From positions 1-64,000 of the forward strand of contig NZ_JBKKHQ010000014.1 in the NCBI RefSeq assembly GCF_046614695.1: a DNA stretch of 64,000 nt, read 5' to 3'. A model generated the notes under the pieces. It did no database searches, was not told where the DNA came from, and saw nothing but the letters and a program-made list of their open reading frames with translations. This stretch comes from Pokkaliibacter sp046614695. Its GTDB lineage: Bacteria; Pseudomonadota; Gammaproteobacteria; Pseudomonadales; Balneatricaceae. How positions within the stretch are numbered: the stretch's first letter is position 1; each line of letters starts with the position of its first letter. Positions 62,405 to 64,000 of the stretch are shown in pieces. Made by a program: the position numbers and the translations under genes.

Positions 62405-63707
62405 GGCATTACTGACGGTTGTCTTTCTGTTCTCGCTGTTTTTTCTGCTGGGCTCCAGTGTCTGGGTTGCCTTTAGTTTGCTGGGCTGCGCCGTGGTCGG
62501 AATGGAAATGTTTACCAGCCGTCCGGTGGGTGATTCCATGGCCATGACCATCTGGGGGTTAAATTCCTCCTGGACGCTGACTTCACTGCCGCTCTTTGTC
62601 TGGATGGGAGAGATCCTCTTTCGCTCCAGCCTGTCCGCAACCTTGTTTAAGGGGCTGACGCCGTTGATGAGTCGGCTGCCTGGCGGCCTTTTACATGTGA
62701 ATATTGCCGGCTCTGCTATTTTCGCCGCTATCTCGGGGTCTTCTTCTGCGACGGCGGTAACCGTAGGCAAAATGTCGATTCCCGAACTTCGCCGCCGTAA
62801 CTATCCCGACAATATGATCGTCGGTACGTTGGCCGGTGCGGGTACGCTGGGGCTGCTGATTCCTCCTTCTATCACGCTGATTATCTACGGCGTATCGGTG
62901 AATGAGTCCATCGCTAAGCTCTTCATGGCGGGCATTCTGCCGGGCATCATGCTGGCTCTGCTGTTTATGGGCTATATCGCCATCAAGTCGATCATTCGCG
63001 GGGATCATCTGGAGCGTACGGAGCAGCCCTATTCCTGGGGGCAGAAAGCCGAGGGGATTTTGCAGCTGCTTCCTGTCTTCCTGTTGATTCTGATGGTTAT
63101 CGGCTCGATTTACACCGGCGTAGCCACCGCCACTGAGTCCGCAGTGCTTGGGGTGTTGGGGTCATTGGTATTGGCGGCATGTCAGGGCGGGATGAGCTGG
63201 GCAAGCTTTCGCGAATCACTGATGGGCGCGGTGCGCACCAGCTGCATGATCGCCTTTATTCTGATGGGCTCCAGCTTCCTGTCTCTGGCGATGGGCTTTA
63301 CGGGTCTGCCGAAAAGCTTGGCGGAGGTCATCGCCAGCTGGCATCTGTCACCGATCATGCTGATTGTGATTCTAACGGTGTTCTACATTGTGCTTGGCTG
63401 CTTTCTGGATGGTATTTCCTCCATCGTGCTGACGATGGCGGTGATTGAGCCGATGGTACGTGCGGCTGGTTTTGACATGATCTGGTTTGGTATTTACCTG
63501 ATGATCGTCGTCGAAATGGCACAGATTACCCCGCCAGTGGGCTTTAACCTTTTCGTGCTGCAAAGCATGACCGGGCACGATATGGGCTACATCGCCAAGG
63601 CAGCGTTCCCCATGTTCCTGCTGATGATTCTGGCGGTCGTACTGATGGTGATCTTCCCGGATATCGCCACTTTCCTTCCTGAGGCGATGAAACCGCCTGC
63701 AGGTTAA
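62397..63707 (+). CDS. TRAP transporter large permease, DctM family
   Basis: A 436-residue membrane protein with about eleven to twelve segments. Conserved parts include NSSWTLTSLPLFVWMGEIL, the loop SAIFAAISGSSSATAVTVGK, GTLGLLIPPSITLIIYGV and the late ITPPVGFNLFVLQSM. It moves the substrate with sodium after delivery by the DctP protein. Confidence 0.92.
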   Translation: MTEALLTVVFLFSLFFLLGSSVWVAFSLLGCAVVGMEMFTSRPVGDSMAMTIWGLNSSWTLTSLPLFVWMGEILFRSSLSATLFKGLTPLMSRLPGGLLHVNIAGSAIFAAISGSSSATAVTVGKMSIPELRRRNYPDNMIVGTLAGAGTLGLLIPPSITLIIYGVSVNESIAKLFMAGILPGIMLALLFMGYIAIKSIIRGDHLERTEQPYSWGQKAEGILQLLPVFLLILMVIGSIYTGVATATESAVLGVLGSLVLAACQGGMSWASFRESLMGAVRTSCMIAFILMGSSFLSLAMGFTGLPKSLAEVIASWHLSPIMLIVILTVFYIVLGCFLDGISSIVLTMAVIEPMVRAAGFDMIWFGIYLMIVVEMAQITPPVGFNLFVLQSMTGHDMGYIAKAAFPMFLLMILAVVLMVIFPDIATFLPEAMKPPAG

Positions 63708-63770
63708 AGGGCGACAAGGCTTGTTGCCGAAGACCCATCGTTACGCGACGAGATAGAGTGTTGCGTCGTT

Positions 63771-63805
63771 CAGCGCCCCGGAGGGTGATACTTTCCGGGG
63801 CGCTG
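63771..63805. other. GC-rich 12-pair hairpin after the TRAP genes
   Basis: CAGCGCCCCGGA at 63771-63782 pairs with TCCGGGGCGCTG at 63794-63805 around an 11-base loop. No T run follows, so termination is uncertain. It lies between dctM and the next plus-strand start, 20 bases before that codon, and could also affect its translation. Confidence 0.6.
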
Positions 63806-63825
63806 TTGTGAGTAAAGAGTGAATC

Positions 63826-64000
63826 ATGCGTCGACAAATTGCCGCCTGCGCCATTGTGCTCGGGATTATCCTTGCCTGTACCGCCAGCTGGCCCGGATCT
63901 GTAGTGCCAAGCTGGCCTGCGGGCCTCAGCTTCTGGACGGCGGCACTGCTGCTATCGCCGGATATCGCCAGACGTAATCTGAAGCTGTCTCTGTGTCTGG
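63826..64000 (+). CDS. Small membrane protein, 5' part only
   Basis: An open frame from the ATG at 63826 runs off the window end (58 codons). It begins MRRQIAACAIVLGIILACTA, a hydrophobic segment, then a Pro/Trp-rich turn (SWPGSVVPSWPAGLSFW) and a second hydrophobic stretch (TAALLLSP), so it is probably an inner-membrane protein. It follows the TRAP genes on the same strand and may belong to the same unit. I do not recognise the family. Confidence 0.45.
   Translation, partial: MRRQIAACAIVLGIILACTASWPGSVVPSWPAGLSFWTAALLLSPDIARRNLKLSLCL

Overview
The window reads as chromosomal DNA of a gammaproteobacterium. The flanks are of moderate G+C, and the closest family resemblances (Cpx, RfaH/ops, OpgGH, a heterotetrameric sarcosine oxidase, Pseudomonas-like polyamine genes) suggest a marine or halotolerant member near the Oceanospirillales/Pseudomonadales. 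The genus cannot be fixed from the sequence alone. The window opens on the last bases of a 5S rRNA gene and its terminator, so an rrn operon lies just upstream.

Layout. 0.2-4 kb: a kinase-like protein, then a convergent pair on the minus strand, type I asparaginase and an SLC13/DASS transporter. 4.2-6.9 kb: a divergent Cpx envelope-stress module, with a CpxP/Spy-like chaperone facing cpxR-cpxA and three in-phase GTAAA CpxR half-sites between them. 7-12 kb: a gamma-glutamyl-putrescine type polyamine catabolic group (GlxA/AraC-type regulator, PuuB-like oxidase, PuuA-like ligase) and a D-2-hydroxyacid dehydrogenase.

12-40.8 kb: the dominant feature, a 25-gene exopolysaccharide/capsule locus entirely on the minus strand. 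In transcription order it holds ugd, wzx, an alpha-1,2-fucosyltransferase, a frameshifted acyltransferase, glycosyltransferases, gmd-fcl, wzy, more glycosyltransferases, manC and a WbaP-like initiating transferase. These are followed by a gfc/yjb-type secretion set (gfcA-like, wza, gfcB, gfcC, gfcD), wzb-wzc, rmlBCD and galE. An RfaH gene sits immediately upstream of ugd, and a canonical ops element with a JUMPstart-like flank lies in the ugd leader. The whole locus therefore looks like one RfaH-antiterminated transcription unit ending at a strong hairpin after galE. Its precursors would be GDP-L-fucose, UDP-glucuronate, dTDP-L-rhamnose and UDP-galactose; rmlA and a phosphomannomutase gene are not in the locus. 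The middle part (about 28-38.8 kb) is visibly richer in A+T than its surroundings, as is usual for exchanged serotype genes.

41-48 kb: ribB with an FMN riboswitch, divergent from soxBDAG (heterotetrameric sarcosine oxidase, an FAD/FMN enzyme). 48-52 kb: opgG-opgH for osmoregulated periplasmic glucans. 52.4-53.2 kb: a double-hotdog thioesterase. 53.3-58.3 kb: a complete LivJHMGF branched-chain amino acid ABC importer. 59-63.7 kb: a FAD-dependent amine/amino-acid oxidase divergent from a DctPQM TRAP importer, followed by the start of a small membrane protein cut by the window edge.

No tRNA gene, insertion sequence, prophage or CRISPR array was seen. The strongest observations are the rfaH-ops-capsule linkage, the low-complexity Pro/Ala/Gly-rich GfcA-like protein, and the frameshift in the acyltransferase gene.
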